Part shown: in pieces, positions 19,423 through 29,637 of the stretch
Layout of the letters: every line of letters begins with the position of its first letter
How positions within the stretch are numbered: position 1 is the stretch's first letter
Origin: Paraburkholderia fungorum
GTDB lineage: Bacteria; Pseudomonadota; Gammaproteobacteria; Burkholderiales; Burkholderiaceae
Assembly: GCF_900099835.1 (NCBI RefSeq)
Contig: NZ_FNKP01000001.1
Location: 186,001-250,000 of the forward strand
DNA: 64,000 nt
Direction of reading: 5' to 3'
Program-made: the position numbers and the translations under genes
Notes under the pieces: generated by a model
What the model saw: the letters and a program-made list of their open reading frames with translations, nothing else
Database searches by the model: none
Told to the model about the DNA's origin: nothing

Positions 19423-20553
19423 ATGGCGCGAAAGGTGCGATTGATGCAAAGCCGGGCGCACGCAGCGCGCGCCCGAACGTGGTGGCCGACCTGCACATTG
19501 CTGATGGCTGGCGCAGCCGCGCTGCTGCCGCTACAGCAGGCGCAAGCCGCAATGAATTTCTGCGCAGCGCCCGCGTTGCAAACCAGTGAACGCACGAACG
19601 CCGATCCCGGCGTGAAATTGCTGGTGAGCAACGTGCAGGCGCATCTGAACGAGCAGCCGCACGCGCAGGCAAAGCTGCACACGGAAGGCACGCTGCCGCA
19701 CGAGGGCATCTACGACCAGAGCGTCGAGGCGGAGCAGGATCTCGATCTGCTGCGCGACGCCGCGCTTGCATGGCGCGCGACCAGCGACGACCGCTATCTG
19801 AAGCTCGTCGACCGTCTGCTGTATGCATGGGTCACCACCTATCAACCGAGCTTCAATCCGATCGACGAAACCCGTTTCGAGGGGCTGATTCTCGCGTACG
19901 ACATGACCGCGAGCGCGTTGCCCGTGAAAACGCGCAACGCGTCGATGGCGTTCCTGACGAAGCTCGCGAACGGCTACATCGCGCAGATCGACGCGCAGCC
20001 GCGTCCGCTGAAAGGCACGTTCCGCAACAACTGGCAGAGTCACCGTATCAAGCTGATCGCAATGGCCGCGTTCACGCTCGATAACCGCAAGATGATCAAC
20101 GCGGCGCAGCGTCTGTTCGTCGAGCATATCGGCGACAACATCAACGCGGACGGCTCGACCATCGACTTCAGCGAACGCGACGCGCTGCATTACGTCACCT
20201 ACGATCTGCAGCCGCTCGTCACGGCAGCGCTCGCCGCGCGCCGTCACAACCGCAACTGGCTGCAGGAGAAAGGCGCGAACGGCGCCACGTTGCTGGCCGC
20301 GCTCAACTGGCTCACGCCGTTCGCGACCGGCAAGCAGACTCACGAAGAATTCGTGCATTCGAGCGTTCCGTTCGATGCAAAACGTCGCGAGGCCGGCTTG
20401 CCTGGCTATTCGGGTCAATGGGATCCGAAGAACGCGACGGAACTGTTTCACCTGGCCGCGCGTCTCGATGGACGCTTTACGCCAGTCGCGCTGCAACTCG
20501 CACCCACGCCGCCTGCCTGGCTCGCCGTGTGTTTGCCGTTGCCGGCGCGCTAA
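19423..20553 (+). CDS. Alginate-lyase-family protein, exported
   Basis: A 376-residue protein with an N-terminal export signal (hydrophobic [12 protein letters not shown], likely cleaved near QAQAA) and an alpha/alpha-barrel alginate lyase-like domain. Family motifs include [20 protein letters not shown] near residue 203 and the catalytic-type segment [16 protein letters not shown] near 246. This resembles periplasmic PL5/AlgL-type lyases, but substrate specificity cannot be fixed from sequence. TAGGAG precedes ATG 19423. It lies between gcvP and sdaA on the same strand with short gaps (139 and 29 bases), so it may share the glycine-responsive transcript, an odd location for a polysaccharide lyase. 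Confidence 0.8.
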   Translation: MARKVRLMQSRAHAARARTWWPTCTLLMAGAAALLPLQQAQAAMNFCAAPALQTSERTNADPGVKLLVSNVQAHLNEQPHAQAKLHTEGTLPHEGIYDQSVEAEQDLDLLRDAALAWRATSDDRYLKLVDRLLYAWVTTYQPSFNPIDETRFEGLILAYDMTASALPVKTRNASMAFLTKLANGYIAQIDAQPRPLKGTFRNNWQSHRIKLIAMAAFTLDNRKMINAAQRLFVEHIGDNINADGSTIDFSERDALHYVTYDLQPLVTAALAARRHNRNWLQEKGANGATLLAALNWLTPFATGKQTHEEFVHSSVPFDAKRREAGLPGYSGQWDPKNATELFHLAARLDGRFTPVALQLAPTPPAWLAVCLPLPAR

Positions 20554-20582
20554 ACCTATTACTTTTCAGCAGGGAGCAGTCA

Positions 20583-21971
20583 ATGGCAGTCAGCGTGTTC
20601 GATCTCTTCAAAATCGGCATTGGTCCGTCCAGTTCGCATACGGTTGGGCCGATGCGCGCTGCGCTGATGTTCGTGCAAGGGCTTGAACGCGACGCTCTGC
20701 TGGCTGCAACGGCTTCGGTGAAGGTCGATCTGTACGGCTCGCTCGGTGCAACGGGCAAGGGCCACGGCACGGATCGCGGCGTGATGCTCGGCCTGCTCGG
20801 CGACGCGCCCGATACGGTCGATCCCGACACCATCACGCAACGACTCGAAGCCGTGCGAGTGACGCGCAAGCTCGCGTTGCTCGGCACGCACGACGTGCCG
20901 TTCGTGCAGAAAGAGCACATTTCGTTTTACCGGCAGGCGTTGCCCGAACATCCGAACGGCCTGAAGCTGCGCGCGTTCGACGCGCAAGGCGAGACCTTGC
21001 GTGAGGCGACGTATCTGTCGGTGGGCGGCGGTTTCGTGGTGACGGCCGGCGCGCCGAACACAAAGGTACTGAGCGCCGTCGATCAACTCCCCTACCCGTT
21101 TCGTACCGGCAACGAGTTGCTCGCGCTGTGCGAATCGAGCGAAAAAAGCATTGCTCAATTAATGTGGGAAAACGAGCGCGTCTGGAACAGCGAAGAAGAC
21201 ACGCGCAGCGGCCTGCTGAAAATCTGGGACGTGATGCAGTCGTGCGTGTCGCGCGGTTGCGGCATCAACAACCCGGCTGCGGATGGCAATTTGCCGGGAC
21301 CGTTTCAGGTGAAGCGCCGTGCGCCGCAGTTGTATCGCGCGCTGTCGGGCAATCCTGAACTGGCGTTGCGCGATCCGCTGTCGATGGTCGACTGGATCAA
21401 TCTGTACGCGATCGCCGTCAACGAGGAAAACGCGGCGGGCGGTCGTGTCGTGACCGCGCCGACCAACGGCGCGGCCGGCATCATCCCGGCTGTGCTGCAT
21501 TACTACACGCGCTTCATGCCTGGCTCGAACCAGCAGGGCGTGATCGATTTTCTGATGACGGCGGCGGCCATCGGCATTCTGTACAAGCTGAACGCGTCGA
21601 TTTCCGGCGCGGAAGTGGGCTGCCAGGGCGAGGTGGGCGTCGCGTGTTCGATGGCGGCGGGTGCGCTGGCTGCGGTCATGGGCGGTACGCCGCGACAGGT
21701 CGAGAACGCGGCTGAAATCGGCATGGAACACAACTTGGGGCTGACCTGCGATCCGGTCGGCGGAATGGTACAGATTCCGTGTATCGAGCGTAATGCGATG
21801 GCGTCAGTGAAGGCCGTGAATGCAGCGCGGATGGCGTTGCGCGGCGACGGCAGCCACTACGTGTCGCTCGATTCGGTGATCAAGACCATGCGCGAAACCG
21901 GCGCGGATATGAAGACGAAGTACAAGGAAACGTCGCGTGGCGGCTTGGCGGTGAATATCGTCGAGTGTTAA
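20583..21971 (+). CDS. sdaA: L-serine ammonia-lyase (iron-sulfur)
   Basis: Single-chain serine dehydratase of 462 residues that converts L-serine to pyruvate and ammonia with a 4Fe-4S cluster. It begins [20 protein letters not shown], the family hallmark. Cluster cysteines are expected in [11 protein letters not shown], in [15 protein letters not shown] and in [11 protein letters not shown] 20583 has AGGGAG upstream; the frame extends to 20418 but overlaps the preceding gene. Placed after gcvTHP, it can turn serine made from glycine-derived one-carbon units into pyruvate (inference from order). A terminator follows. Confidence 0.97.
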   Translation: MAVSVFDLFKIGIGPSSSHTVGPMRAALMFVQGLERDALLAATASVKVDLYGSLGATGKGHGTDRGVMLGLLGDAPDTVDPDTITQRLEAVRVTRKLALLGTHDVPFVQKEHISFYRQALPEHPNGLKLRAFDAQGETLREATYLSVGGGFVVTAGAPNTKVLSAVDQLPYPFRTGNELLALCESSEKSIAQLMWENERVWNSEEDTRSGLLKIWDVMQSCVSRGCGINNPAADGNLPGPFQVKRRAPQLYRALSGNPELALRDPLSMVDWINLYAIAVNEENAAGGRVVTAPTNGAAGIIPAVLHYYTRFMPGSNQQGVIDFLMTAAAIGILYKLNASISGAEVGCQGEVGVACSMAAGALAAVMGGTPRQVENAAEIGMEHNLGLTCDPVGGMVQIPCIERNAMASVKAVNAARMALRGDGSHYVSLDSVIKTMRETGADMKTKYKETSRGGLAVNIVEC

Positions 21972-22009
21972 CGGCGCCTGTTTCATGCAGCGCTGCTGCT
22001 TGATGAATG

Positions 22010-22040
22010 AAAACGCGGACCTGACCGGTCCGCGTTTTTT
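22010..22040 (+). terminator. Terminator after sdaA
   Basis: ACGCGGACC and GGTCCGCGT form a 9-base stem around TGACC and are followed by six T. It lies about 40 bases past the sdaA stop. Confidence 0.93.
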
Positions 22041-22199
22041 ATGCGCTGACGCATTCGCGTTGGCCGTTCATCTGCGACGCCGTGACAGCACCTGCACCCT
22101 CGGCGTAAGCTGTCGGAGCGCCCATCGCCCGACAGCTTCACCTACGTCCGATGCGGCATCTCACATCGCTCTCTCGCACTGCCAGGAGGTTTCTTCGCA

Positions 22200-23918
22200 A
22201 TGTCGCTGCCGAATGCTCCCGTTTCTGATTCCAACGCCGCCCAAACCACGGGCGCGCGTCTCGTTGTCGATGCCTTGCTCACGCACGGCGTCGAACGGGT
22301 TTTCTGTGTTCCGGGCGAAAGCTTTCTCGCCGTGCTCGATTCGCTGCACGACGAAACCGAACGCATCCAGACGATCGTTTGCCGGCACGAAGCAGCCGCC
22401 GCGAACATGGCCGAAGCGGTCGGCAAACTGACGGGCCGTCCGGGCGTCGCGATCGTCACGCGCGGACCGGGTGCCACGCATGCATCGATCGGCGTGCACA
22501 CCGCGTTTCAGGATTCCACGCCGATGATTCTGCTGATCGGCCAATGCGCGCGCGAACATCTCGACCGCGAGGCGTTCCAGGAAATCGACTATCGGCGCAT
22601 GTTCGGTCAGATGGCGAAGTGGGTCGCGCAGATCGACGATCCGAAGCGCATTCCCGAATATCTGAGCCATGCCTTTCACACAGCGACGTCCGGTCGACCC
22701 GGCCCCGTCGTGCTGTCGTTGCCGGAAGACGTGTTGAGCGACGTGTGCGATATCGTCGCCGGTGCGCCGGCTTATCAACGCGTCGCGGCGTCGCCATCGG
22801 GTGCGCAAATCGACAGGCTGCGCGAATTGCTCGAAGGCGCGCAGCGGCCGATGGTGATCGCGGGCGGCAGCGGCTGGACGCCCACCGCGTGCGCGGATTT
22901 TCAACGCTTCGCCGAGAACTGGCAGTTGCCCGTCGGCCTCGCATTCCGCTTTCAGGACACACTCGACAACGAGCATCCGAACTATGCGGGCGATGTCGGT
23001 CTCGGCATCAATCCCGCGCTTGCGCAACGTATCCACGATGCCGATTTGCTGATCGTGCTCGGCCCGCGCATGGGCGAGGCGACGACCAACGGCTACACGC
23101 TGCTCGACGTGCCGAAAACGAAGCAGACGCTGGTGCACGTGCATCAGGGCGCGGACGAGTTGGGACGGGTCTACTCGGCGGATCTGCCGATCGTGTCCGG
23201 CATGCCCGAGATCGCGGCATTGCTCGCGGCGCTGAAGCCGTCATCGGAACAACTTGCGTGGGCTGGCTCAGCCACCGACGCGCATCGCGCGTACCTCGAA
23301 TGGCGCAAGCCGCGCCCAATTCCCGGCGACGTGCAGATGGGCGAAGTGATCCAGCAATTGCGCGCGCATCTGCCGGACGACGCGATTCTGACGAACGGCG
23401 CGGGCAATTACGCGACGTGGCTGCATCGGCACTTTTCGTATCGGCATTACCGCTCGCAACTCGCGCCGACGAGTGGCGCGATGGGCTACGGCGTACCCGC
23501 GGCGATTGCGGCGAAGTCGCTGTATCCGCAGCGCGCGGTGGTTGCGCTCGCCGGTGACGGTTGTTTCATGATGGCCGCGCAGGAACTCGCGACGGCGATG
23601 CAATACGACCTTCACGTGCTGTTTATCGTCGTGAACAACAGTCAGTTCGGCACGATCCGGATGCATCAGGAACGGCACTATCCGAACCGCGTGCATGGCA
23701 CGGCGACCACAAATCCCGACTTCGCGGCGTTCGCCAGGTCGTTCGGCGCGCACGGCGAAACCGTAGAGCGAACCGAAGATTTTCTGCCCGCCTTGCATCG
23801 CGCGATGGAGGCGAAACGTCCGGCATTGATCGAGATACGGCTGCCGCAGGAAGCGAGTACGCCAGGCGCGACGCTTGAGCAGATTCGCGAACAAGGGCGG
23901 AAAATGCGAGGCGAGTAA
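22200..23918 (+). CDS. Thiamine diphosphate enzyme, acetolactate-synthase-like
   Basis: A 572-residue ThDP-dependent enzyme of the acetolactate synthase/pyruvate oxidase group. The N-terminal domain has the catalytic Glu in CRHEAAAANMAEA near residue 64, and VTRGPGATHASIG. The central domain has VIAGGSGWTP. The C-terminal domain carries the ThDP-Mg motif GDGCFMMAAQELATAM...NNSQFG near 455-485. AGGAGG sits at good spacing before ATG 22200. No ilvH-type small subunit is adjacent, so it is probably a catabolic or orphan member rather than the valine-pathway enzyme. The substrate is unclear. Single gene, closed by a bidirectional terminator. Confidence 0.88.
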   Translation: MSLPNAPVSDSNAAQTTGARLVVDALLTHGVERVFCVPGESFLAVLDSLHDETERIQTIVCRHEAAAANMAEAVGKLTGRPGVAIVTRGPGATHASIGVHTAFQDSTPMILLIGQCAREHLDREAFQEIDYRRMFGQMAKWVAQIDDPKRIPEYLSHAFHTATSGRPGPVVLSLPEDVLSDVCDIVAGAPAYQRVAASPSGAQIDRLRELLEGAQRPMVIAGGSGWTPTACADFQRFAENWQLPVGLAFRFQDTLDNEHPNYAGDVGLGINPALAQRIHDADLLIVLGPRMGEATTNGYTLLDVPKTKQTLVHVHQGADELGRVYSADLPIVSGMPEIAALLAALKPSSEQLAWAGSATDAHRAYLEWRKPRPIPGDVQMGEVIQQLRAHLPDDAILTNGAGNYATWLHRHFSYRHYRSQLAPTSGAMGYGVPAAIAAKSLYPQRAVVALAGDGCFMMAAQELATAMQYDLHVLFIVVNNSQFGTIRMHQERHYPNRVHGTATTNPDFAAFARSFGAHGETVERTEDFLPALHRAMEAKRPALIEIRLPQEASTPGATLEQIREQGRKMRGE

Positions 23919-23934
23919 CACGCGCCACGCCATG

Positions 23935-23963
23935 AAAAAACCCCGCCGAAGCGGGGTTTTTTT
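23935..23963. terminator. Bidirectional terminator between ThDP enzyme and binding protein
   Basis: AAAAAACCCCGC, loop CGAA, GCGGGGTTTTTTT. It serves both convergent genes. Confidence 0.95.
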
Positions 23964-23989
23964 GTTGCAGCTTCAGCAGCGAAAAGCGC

Positions 23990-25138
23990 TTACTTGCCGC
24001 CGACGCTTTGCAGCGTCGTCCACTTGCCGTCGACAACCTTGTACAGCGTGATGCCGCCGTTCTTCAGATCGCCGTGCGCGTCATACGCGAGGTTCGACGA
24101 CGTGACAGCCGGCATCGACGTCTTCGCCAGCACCGGCAGATACTTCGCCGGATCGGTCGAGTTCGCGGTCTTCATTGCGGTGAACATGGCCATTGCGCCG
24201 TCGTACGCGTACGGCGAGTATGTTTGCACGTCCTCGTTGAAACGCTTCTTGTACTTCGCGACGTAGTCCTTGCCGCCCGGCATTTCTTCCAGCGGCAGAC
24301 CCGCCAGCGATGCCACCGTGCCGTTCGCCGCGTCGCCCGCGAGCTTGATGAAGGTCGGCGTGTGAACCATTTCGCCGCCCATCAACGGAGCCTTGATGCC
24401 CAGTTGCTTCATCTGCTTGACCATCGGCGCCGCTTGCGAATCTGCGCCGCCGTAATAGATCAGGTCCGGGTTGTTCGACTTCAGCTTCGTCAGGATCGAC
24501 TTGAAGTCCACAGCCTTGTCGTTCGTGTATTCACGATCGACGATCGTGCCGCCCGCCGCCTTCGCCGCTTTCTCGAACTGATCGGCCAGACCCTGGCCGT
24601 AGGCCGTGCGGTCGTCGACGATCACGATCTTCTTCATGCCCAGCGTCTTCACCGCGAACGTGCCCGCGACCGAACCTTGCTGCGTGTCGGACGTCATCAT
24701 GCGGAACGTGGTCTTGAAGCCTTGCTGCGTGTATTCCGGTGCGGTCGCCATGGCGATCTGCGGAATGCCCGCGTTCGCGTAGATGCGCGAAGCCGGGATC
24801 GTGGTGCCCGAGTTGAAGTGGCCGAGCATGCCCTTGATGCCGTCGTCCACCAGCTTCTGCGCGACGGTCGTACCGGTGCGCGGGTCAGCCTGGTCGTCGG
24901 CTGCATCCAGCACGAAGTGAACCTTCTTGCCGCCGATCACCGGATTGGTCGCGTTCATGTCTTCCACAGCCAGCGTGATGCCGTTCTGGAAGTCCTTGCC
25001 GTAGTGAGCCTGCGCGCCCGTCATCGGTCCGGCGAAACCCACCTTCACGTCTTCGGTCGATTGAGCCTGTGCCGTCCCCGCAACCGACATCGCAGCAACC
25101 AGCGCCGCGCCTGCCAGCTTTGTCATCTTGTGTTGCAT
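23990..25138 (-). CDS. Branched-chain amino acid ABC transporter binding protein (LivK-like)
   Basis: Periplasmic binding protein of 382 residues. The signal peptide ends near GTAQAQS, and the type I fold ligand-binding domain follows: VKVGFAGPMTGAQAHYGKDFQNG and GMLGHFNSGTTIPASRIYA, typical of LivJ/LivK. GTAVAQK-type and IVDDRTAYGQGLADQF segments also match. AAGGAGA precedes ATG 25138. It lies 91 bases downstream of putA on the same strand, with no permease genes next to it, so it may supply ligand to a transporter encoded elsewhere. Possible co-transcription with putA suggests an amino acid ligand (inference). Confidence 0.93.
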   Translation of the reverse strand: MQHKMTKLAGAALVAAMSVAGTAQAQSTEDVKVGFAGPMTGAQAHYGKDFQNGITLAVEDMNATNPVIGGKKVHFVLDAADDQADPRTGTTVAQKLVDDGIKGMLGHFNSGTTIPASRIYANAGIPQIAMATAPEYTQQGFKTTFRMMTSDTQQGSVAGTFAVKTLGMKKIVIVDDRTAYGQGLADQFEKAAKAAGGTIVDREYTNDKAVDFKSILTKLKSNNPDLIYYGGADSQAAPMVKQMKQLGIKAPLMGGEMVHTPTFIKLAGDAANGTVASLAGLPLEEMPGGKDYVAKYKKRFNEDVQTYSPYAYDGAMAMFTAMKTANSTDPAKYLPVLAKTSMPAVTSSNLAYDAHGDLKNGGITLYKVVDGKWTTLQSVGGK

Positions 25139-25229
25139 CGCTTGCTTCTCCTTGGTACCAGGTGAGTGTGGAGCGGGATCGGGGTCGCCGTACCGCTTCC
25201 GTTTTAATTGAGTGATCAGAGAGGTTCGC

Positions 25230-28200
25230 TCAACCGATCGTCATCAAATTCGCATTACCGCCGGCCGCTGCCGTATTCACGCTGACCGAGCGTTCCGTCA
25301 GCAGACGCTCGAGTGCGTAGTCTTCATCGCCGCTTTCCAGCGCGCGCGCCGCGACGCCCTGCACCGACACGATCGGTCCCGAACGCTTCGCGATTTCCTT
25401 CACCAGCGCGAGCAGTTCGTCGCTATCGCCCTCGAACAGCACTGCGTCGAATGGCGTGTCGGCGCTCTTCTTCACGCTGGCATGCGACTTCAGCGACGCG
25501 GGCAACTGCGCCACCAATTGTTCACCGGCCGCGCCTTCGAACAGCGCACGGTTTCCCGTAGCCAGCGCGGCCGCGAACTGCACGCGCGCGCCGCTCGCCG
25601 TCGACGCAATACACAGCACCGCGCCGCGTGCACCGAGCGTATAGGTGTTGCGCTCGCCGGTCGGCCCGGACAACACCGCCGTCGCGCCCGCCGGCACATG
25701 CGCCAGATAACCGTCGCAACGTGCAGCCAGCTCGGGCTGACGTTCGGAGATCAGCCAGTCGCGCAGCGTGGTGAGCGCGGCGGTCGGATTGTCGCCGTTT
25801 TCGGTCGAGCGCGGGGGTTCCGCGACCAGCGTCTGAGCCAGCGATTTCGGCAAACCAGCCGGACGCGTCGCCAGCAGACGTTGCAGATACAGCGCGCCAC
25901 CCGCCTTCGGACCCGTGCCCGACAGACCTTCGCCGCCGAACGGCTGCACACCCACCACCGCGCCGATCACGTTGCGGTTCACATAAATATTGCCGACGTG
26001 CGCGCGGCTGATCACGTGCGCGATCGTTTCGTCGATCCGCGTATGGATGCCGAGCGTCAACCCGTAACCCGTCGAGCGGATCTGTTCGAGCAGCTTGTCG
26101 AGCTGGCTGCGGCGATAGCGCACCACGTGTAGCACCGGGCCGAACACTTCACGCTTCAGTTCGTCGATGCTGTCGAGTTCGATCAGCGTCGGCGGCACGA
26201 AGGTGCCCTGTGCGCAACCTTCCGGCATCGGCAGTTGCTCGACCTTGCGGCCCTTGTCGCGCATCGCCGCGACGTGTGCGTCGATGCCGCGTTTCGCGTC
26301 GAGGTCGATCACCGGGCCGACGTCGATCGACAGACGGTCCGGATTGCCCACCGCCAGCTCGCGCATCGCGCCGGTCAGCATTTCAAGCGTGCGGTCCGCC
26401 ACATCGTCCTGTAGACAAAGAACGCGCAGCGCGGAACACCGTTGACCGGCAGAGTCGAAAGACGATTGCAGCACGTCCGCGACCACCTGCTCGGCGAGCG
26501 CCGACGAATCGACGATCATCGCGTTCTGGCCGCCGGTTTCCGCGATCAGCGGAATCGGCTTGCCGTCCGGGTCGAGCCGGTTCGACAGCGTCTTGTTGAT
26601 CAGACGCGCGACTTCGGTCGAGCCAGTGAACATCACGGCGCGGGTGCGCGCATCGGCCACCAGTGCCGCGCCGACCGTTTCGCCGTCGCCCGGCAGCAGT
26701 TGCACCGCGCCTGCCGGCACGCCGGCTTCGCGCAGAATGCGCACGGCTTGCGCGGCGATCAGCGGCGTCTGTTCAGCGGGTTTCGCGAGCACCGTGTTGC
26801 CGGCTGCTAGCGCGGCGGCCACCTGGCCCATGAAAATCGCCAGCGGGAAATTCCACGGGCTGATACACACCACCGGACCCAGCGGACGATGCGTGTCGTT
26901 CGAAAACTCTTCGCGGATTTGCGTCGAGTAGTAGCGCAGGAAGTCGATTGCTTCGCGGATTTCCGCGACCGCGTTCGCCAGCGACTTGCCGGCTTCGCGC
27001 ACCACCAGGCCCATCAGCGTGTGCATTTGCGCTTCGAGCAGATCGGCGGCACGCGCGAGGCAATCGGCGCGCGCGTCGACCGGCGTTGCCTGCCAGATCG
27101 GCGCGGCGGCGACCGCATGCGCGAGCGCGGCGCTCACATGTTCCGCGGTCGCTTCGACCACCGTGCCGACGAGGTCGCGATGATCGGCGGGATTGCGAAC
27201 GTCGCGCGCATTGCCGACCGCGATTTCGTTGTCTTCGAGCATCGGCGCCGCGCGCCACGGATGATGCGCGCTAGCCAGCAACGCCGACGACAGCGACGCC
27301 AGCCGATGCTCGTTCGACAGATCCAGCCCCATCGAATTGAGACGCTCGCTGCCGAACAGATTGCGCGGCAGCGGAATCTTCGCGTGCGGCGCGCCGAGCG
27401 GGACGATCTTCGACGCTTCGTCGACCGGATCGGCGATCAGGTCCTTGATCGCGACGTTTTCATCGGCGATACGGTTCACGAACGACGTGTTCGCGCCGTT
27501 TTCCAGCAGACGGCGCACGAGATACGCGAGCAGCGTTTCGTGCGTGCCGACCGGCGCGTAAACGCGGCACGGACGGTTCAGCTTTCCGGCCGACAGCGGG
27601 CCCGTGACTTCCTCGTACAGCGGTTCGCCCATGCCGTGCAGGCACTGGAACTCGTACTGGCCGGGGTAGTAGTTGTTGCCCGCGAGGTGATAGATCGCCG
27701 ACAGCGTGTGCGCGTTGTGCGTGGCGAACTGCGGATAAACCGCGTCCGGCGCGCCGAGCAGCTTCTTCGCGCACGCGAGGTACGACACATCCGTATAGAT
27801 CTTGCGCGTGTAGACCGGATAGCCTTCGAGGCCGTCCACCTGCGCGCGCTTGATTTCGGTGTCCCAGTACGCACCCTTCACGAGTCGAACCATGATCCGG
27901 TGACGGCTGCGGCGCGCGAGATCGATGATGTACTCGATCACGAACGGGCAACGCTTCTGATACGCCTGCACGACGAAACCGATGCCGTTCCAGCCCGCCA
28001 GTTCCGGGTCGAAGCACAGCGCTTCGAGCAGATCGAGCGAGATTTCGAGGCGGTCGGCTTCTTCGGCGTCGATGTTCAGGCCGATGTCGTAACGGCGCGC
28101 AAGGATCGCCAGCGAGCGCACGCGCGGCAGCAGTTCGCTCATCGTGCGTTCCTGCTGCGAGCGCGAGTAGCGGGCGTGCAGTGCGGAGAGCTTGATCGAT

Positions 28201-29168
28201 ATACCCGGGCCTTCGTAGATGCCACGGCCGCCGGCAGCCTTGCCGATCGCGTGAATCGCCTGCTCGTACGATGCGTAGTAGCGCTGCGCGTCGGCTTCGG
28301 TCGTCGCCGCTTCGCCGAGCATGTCGTACGAGTAGCGGAAACCGCGCGCTTCGTATTTGCGGCTGTTGGCCAGCGCTTCGGAAATGTTCTCGCCGGTGAC
28401 GAACTGCTCGCCCATCAGGCGCATCGCCATGTCCACGCCCTTGCGGATCAGCGGCTCGCCGCCCTTGCCGATCATGCGCGTGAGCGCCGACGACAGGCTC
28501 GTTTCGCTGTTGGTCGTAATCAGCTTGCCGGTGATCATCAGGCCCCAGGTCGCGGCGTTGACGAACATCGACGGCGCCTGGCCCATGTGCGATTTCCAGT
28601 CGCCCTTGCTGATCTTGTCGCGGATCAGCGCGTCGCGCGTCGCGCGGTCGGGAATGCGCAGCAGCGCTTCGGCGAGGCACATCAGCGCGACGCCTTCCTG
28701 GCTCGACAGCGAGAATTCGTGGATCAGCCCTTCGACACCGCCGCCCTTGCTCTTGCCGCGCAGCGTTTCGACCAGCTTGCCGGCCAGTGCCTGAACATCG
28801 CCGGCGAGGTTCGCGGGCAAACGCGCCTGACCCAGCAGGAACGGCACGCACTCCGGCTCCGGCCGGCGATAAGCCGCCGTGATCGCCGCGCGCAGTACCG
28901 ACTGCGGTTGCACGTTCTGCGCGAAATCGAGAAACGGATGCGACGCGCCGTCTTCTTCGTTTTCGACTGCGGCGCCGTCGGCCAGATCGGCCGAACCCGT
29001 CGCACCCGACAGTTCAGGAGGCAATTGGCCGTGCTCGATCTTTTCGAGGTACGCAAAGATCGCCTGCTTGATGAGCCAGTGCGGAGTGCGTTCGAGACGG
29101 GTCGCGGCATCTTTCAGCCGGGTGCGCAGGAGGTCGTCGACCTTGACGCCGAGGGTGGTGCTAGCCAT
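25230..29168 (-). CDS. putA: Trifunctional proline utilization A (PutA)
   Basis: A 1312-residue enzyme that oxidises proline to glutamate in two steps and represses its own gene. Residues 1-50 are a ribbon-helix-helix DNA-binding domain (TTLGVKVDDLLRTRLKDAA). The proline dehydrogenase barrel (about 150-560) has HRIMVRLVKGAYWDTEIKRA. The aldehyde dehydrogenase domain (about 650-1130) has Glu in LIAETGGQNAMIVDSS and the catalytic Cys near 911 in DSAGQRCSALRV. Length is close to the E. coli protein. ATG 29168 was chosen because the RHH domain starts there. Upstream lies an inverted pair of GTTGCA motifs at 29246-29276, the core reported for E. coli PutA. Confidence 0.97.
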   Translation of the reverse strand: MASTTLGVKVDDLLRTRLKDAATRLERTPHWLIKQAIFAYLEKIEHGQLPPELSGATGSADLADGAAVENEEDGASHPFLDFAQNVQPQSVLRAAITAAYRRPEPECVPFLLGQARLPANLAGDVQALAGKLVETLRGKSKGGGVEGLIHEFSLSSQEGVALMCLAEALLRIPDRATRDALIRDKISKGDWKSHMGQAPSMFVNAATWGLMITGKLITTNSETSLSSALTRMIGKGGEPLIRKGVDMAMRLMGEQFVTGENISEALANSRKYEARGFRYSYDMLGEAATTEADAQRYYASYEQAIHAIGKAAGGRGIYEGPGISIKLSALHARYSRSQQERTMSELLPRVRSLAILARRYDIGLNIDAEEADRLEISLDLLEALCFDPELAGWNGIGFVVQAYQKRCPFVIEYIIDLARRSRHRIMVRLVKGAYWDTEIKRAQVDGLEGYPVYTRKIYTDVSYLACAKKLLGAPDAVYPQFATHNAHTLSAIYHLAGNNYYPGQYEFQCLHGMGEPLYEEVTGPLSAGKLNRPCRVYAPVGTHETLLAYLVRRLLENGANTSFVNRIADENVAIKDLIADPVDEASKIVPLGAPHAKIPLPRNLFGSERLNSMGLDLSNEHRLASLSSALLASAHHPWRAAPMLEDNEIAVGNARDVRNPADHRDLVGTVVEATAEHVSAALAHAVAAAPIWQATPVDARADCLARAADLLEAQMHTLMGLVVREAGKSLANAVAEIREAIDFLRYYSTQIREEFSNDTHRPLGPVVCISPWNFPLAIFMGQVAAALAAGNTVLAKPAEQTPLIAAQAVRILREAGVPAGAVQLLPGDGETVGAALVADARTRAVMFTGSTEVARLINKTLSNRLDPDGKPIPLIAETGGQNAMIVDSSALAEQVVADVLQSSFDSAGQRCSALRVLCLQDDVADRTLEMLTGAMRELAVGNPDRLSIDVGPVIDLDAKRGIDAHVAAMRDKGRKVEQLPMPEGCAQGTFVPPTLIELDSIDELKREVFGPVLHVVRYRRSQLDKLLEQIRSTGYGLTLGIHTRIDETIAHVISRAHVGNIYVNRNVIGAVVGVQPFGGEGLSGTGPKAGGALYLQRLLATRPAGLPKSLAQTLVAEPPRSTENGDNPTAALTTLRDWLISERQPELAARCDGYLAHVPAGATAVLSGPTGERNTYTLGARGAVLCIASTASGARVQFAAALATGNRALFEGAAGEQLVAQLPASLKSHASVKKSADTPFDAVLFEGDSDELLALVKEIAKRSGPIVSVQGVAARALESGDEDYALERLLTERSVSVNTAAAGGNANLMTIG

Positions 29169-29245
29169 GTTTCCTTCTTCGGAGACCAGACAGATGCCTG
29201 GCGAAAGACTAAAAGTTGGGCGAATCGTACGCTTCTCAATAAAAA

Positions 29246-29276
29246 GGTGCAACCGACTCTCTGACGTGGTTGCACC
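29246..29276. promoter_or_regulatory. Candidate PutA operator pair
   Basis: GGTGCAACC (29246-29254) and GGTTGCACC (29268-29276) form a perfect inverted repeat, 78 bases upstream of putA. Each arm contains GTTGCA, known as the core bound by the E. coli PutA ribbon-helix-helix domain. The two cores are 21 bases apart centre to centre, about two helical turns. PutA here carries that DNA-binding domain, so autoregulation is likely (inference). Confidence 0.7.
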
Positions 29277-29478
29277 CTGCTGGAAGCCTTACCCAACATG
29301 GCTTTTCGGCCGATGGCTTCGCGCCCGGCGACGCCGGTTGCGATCAGTGTTTTCCCTGGCCTGATTCTTTTTGCATTTCACCCTTATCAAACCGTCCGAC
29401 GCGCCGTTATAGAGCCATAGCGGTACGCGGCCTCACGGCACGCAAAAAAACGATACGGGGTTTTTGAGGACAGAAGAA

Positions 29479-29637
29479 ATGGAAAAGTGGCTGGTAGTAG
29501 CGGGCATCTGGGCGATGTGCGCGGCGTGTGCCGTGCTGTTTATCCGTGGCGCGACGGCCCGGTCGGACAAGCGTGCGGCCGTCGGCGGAAACGTGCGTGC
29601 GTCGGCGGGCGAGCGACGGGCAGCGCTGAACGATTGA
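29479..29637 (+). CDS. Small single-pass membrane protein (52 aa)
   Basis: A 52-codon gene, ATG 29479 to TGA 29637, with a GAGGA ribosome site 8 bases upstream. The protein begins MEKWLVVAGIWAMCAACAVL, one membrane helix of about 19 residues followed by a basic, Arg-rich tail (FIRGATARSDKRAAVGG). It is transcribed divergently from putA, and the PutA-type operator lies between them, so it might be co-regulated. No named family is recognised. The good ribosome site, the clear helix and the positive cytoplasmic tail support a real gene. Confidence 0.65.
   Translation: MEKWLVVAGIWAMCAACAVLFIRGATARSDKRAAVGGNVRASAGERRAALND

Noticed and set aside
26889..29264. Long plus-strand open frame antisense to putA (791 codons)
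   Set aside because: Arg/Ala-rich antisense shadow of a clearly recognisable PutA.
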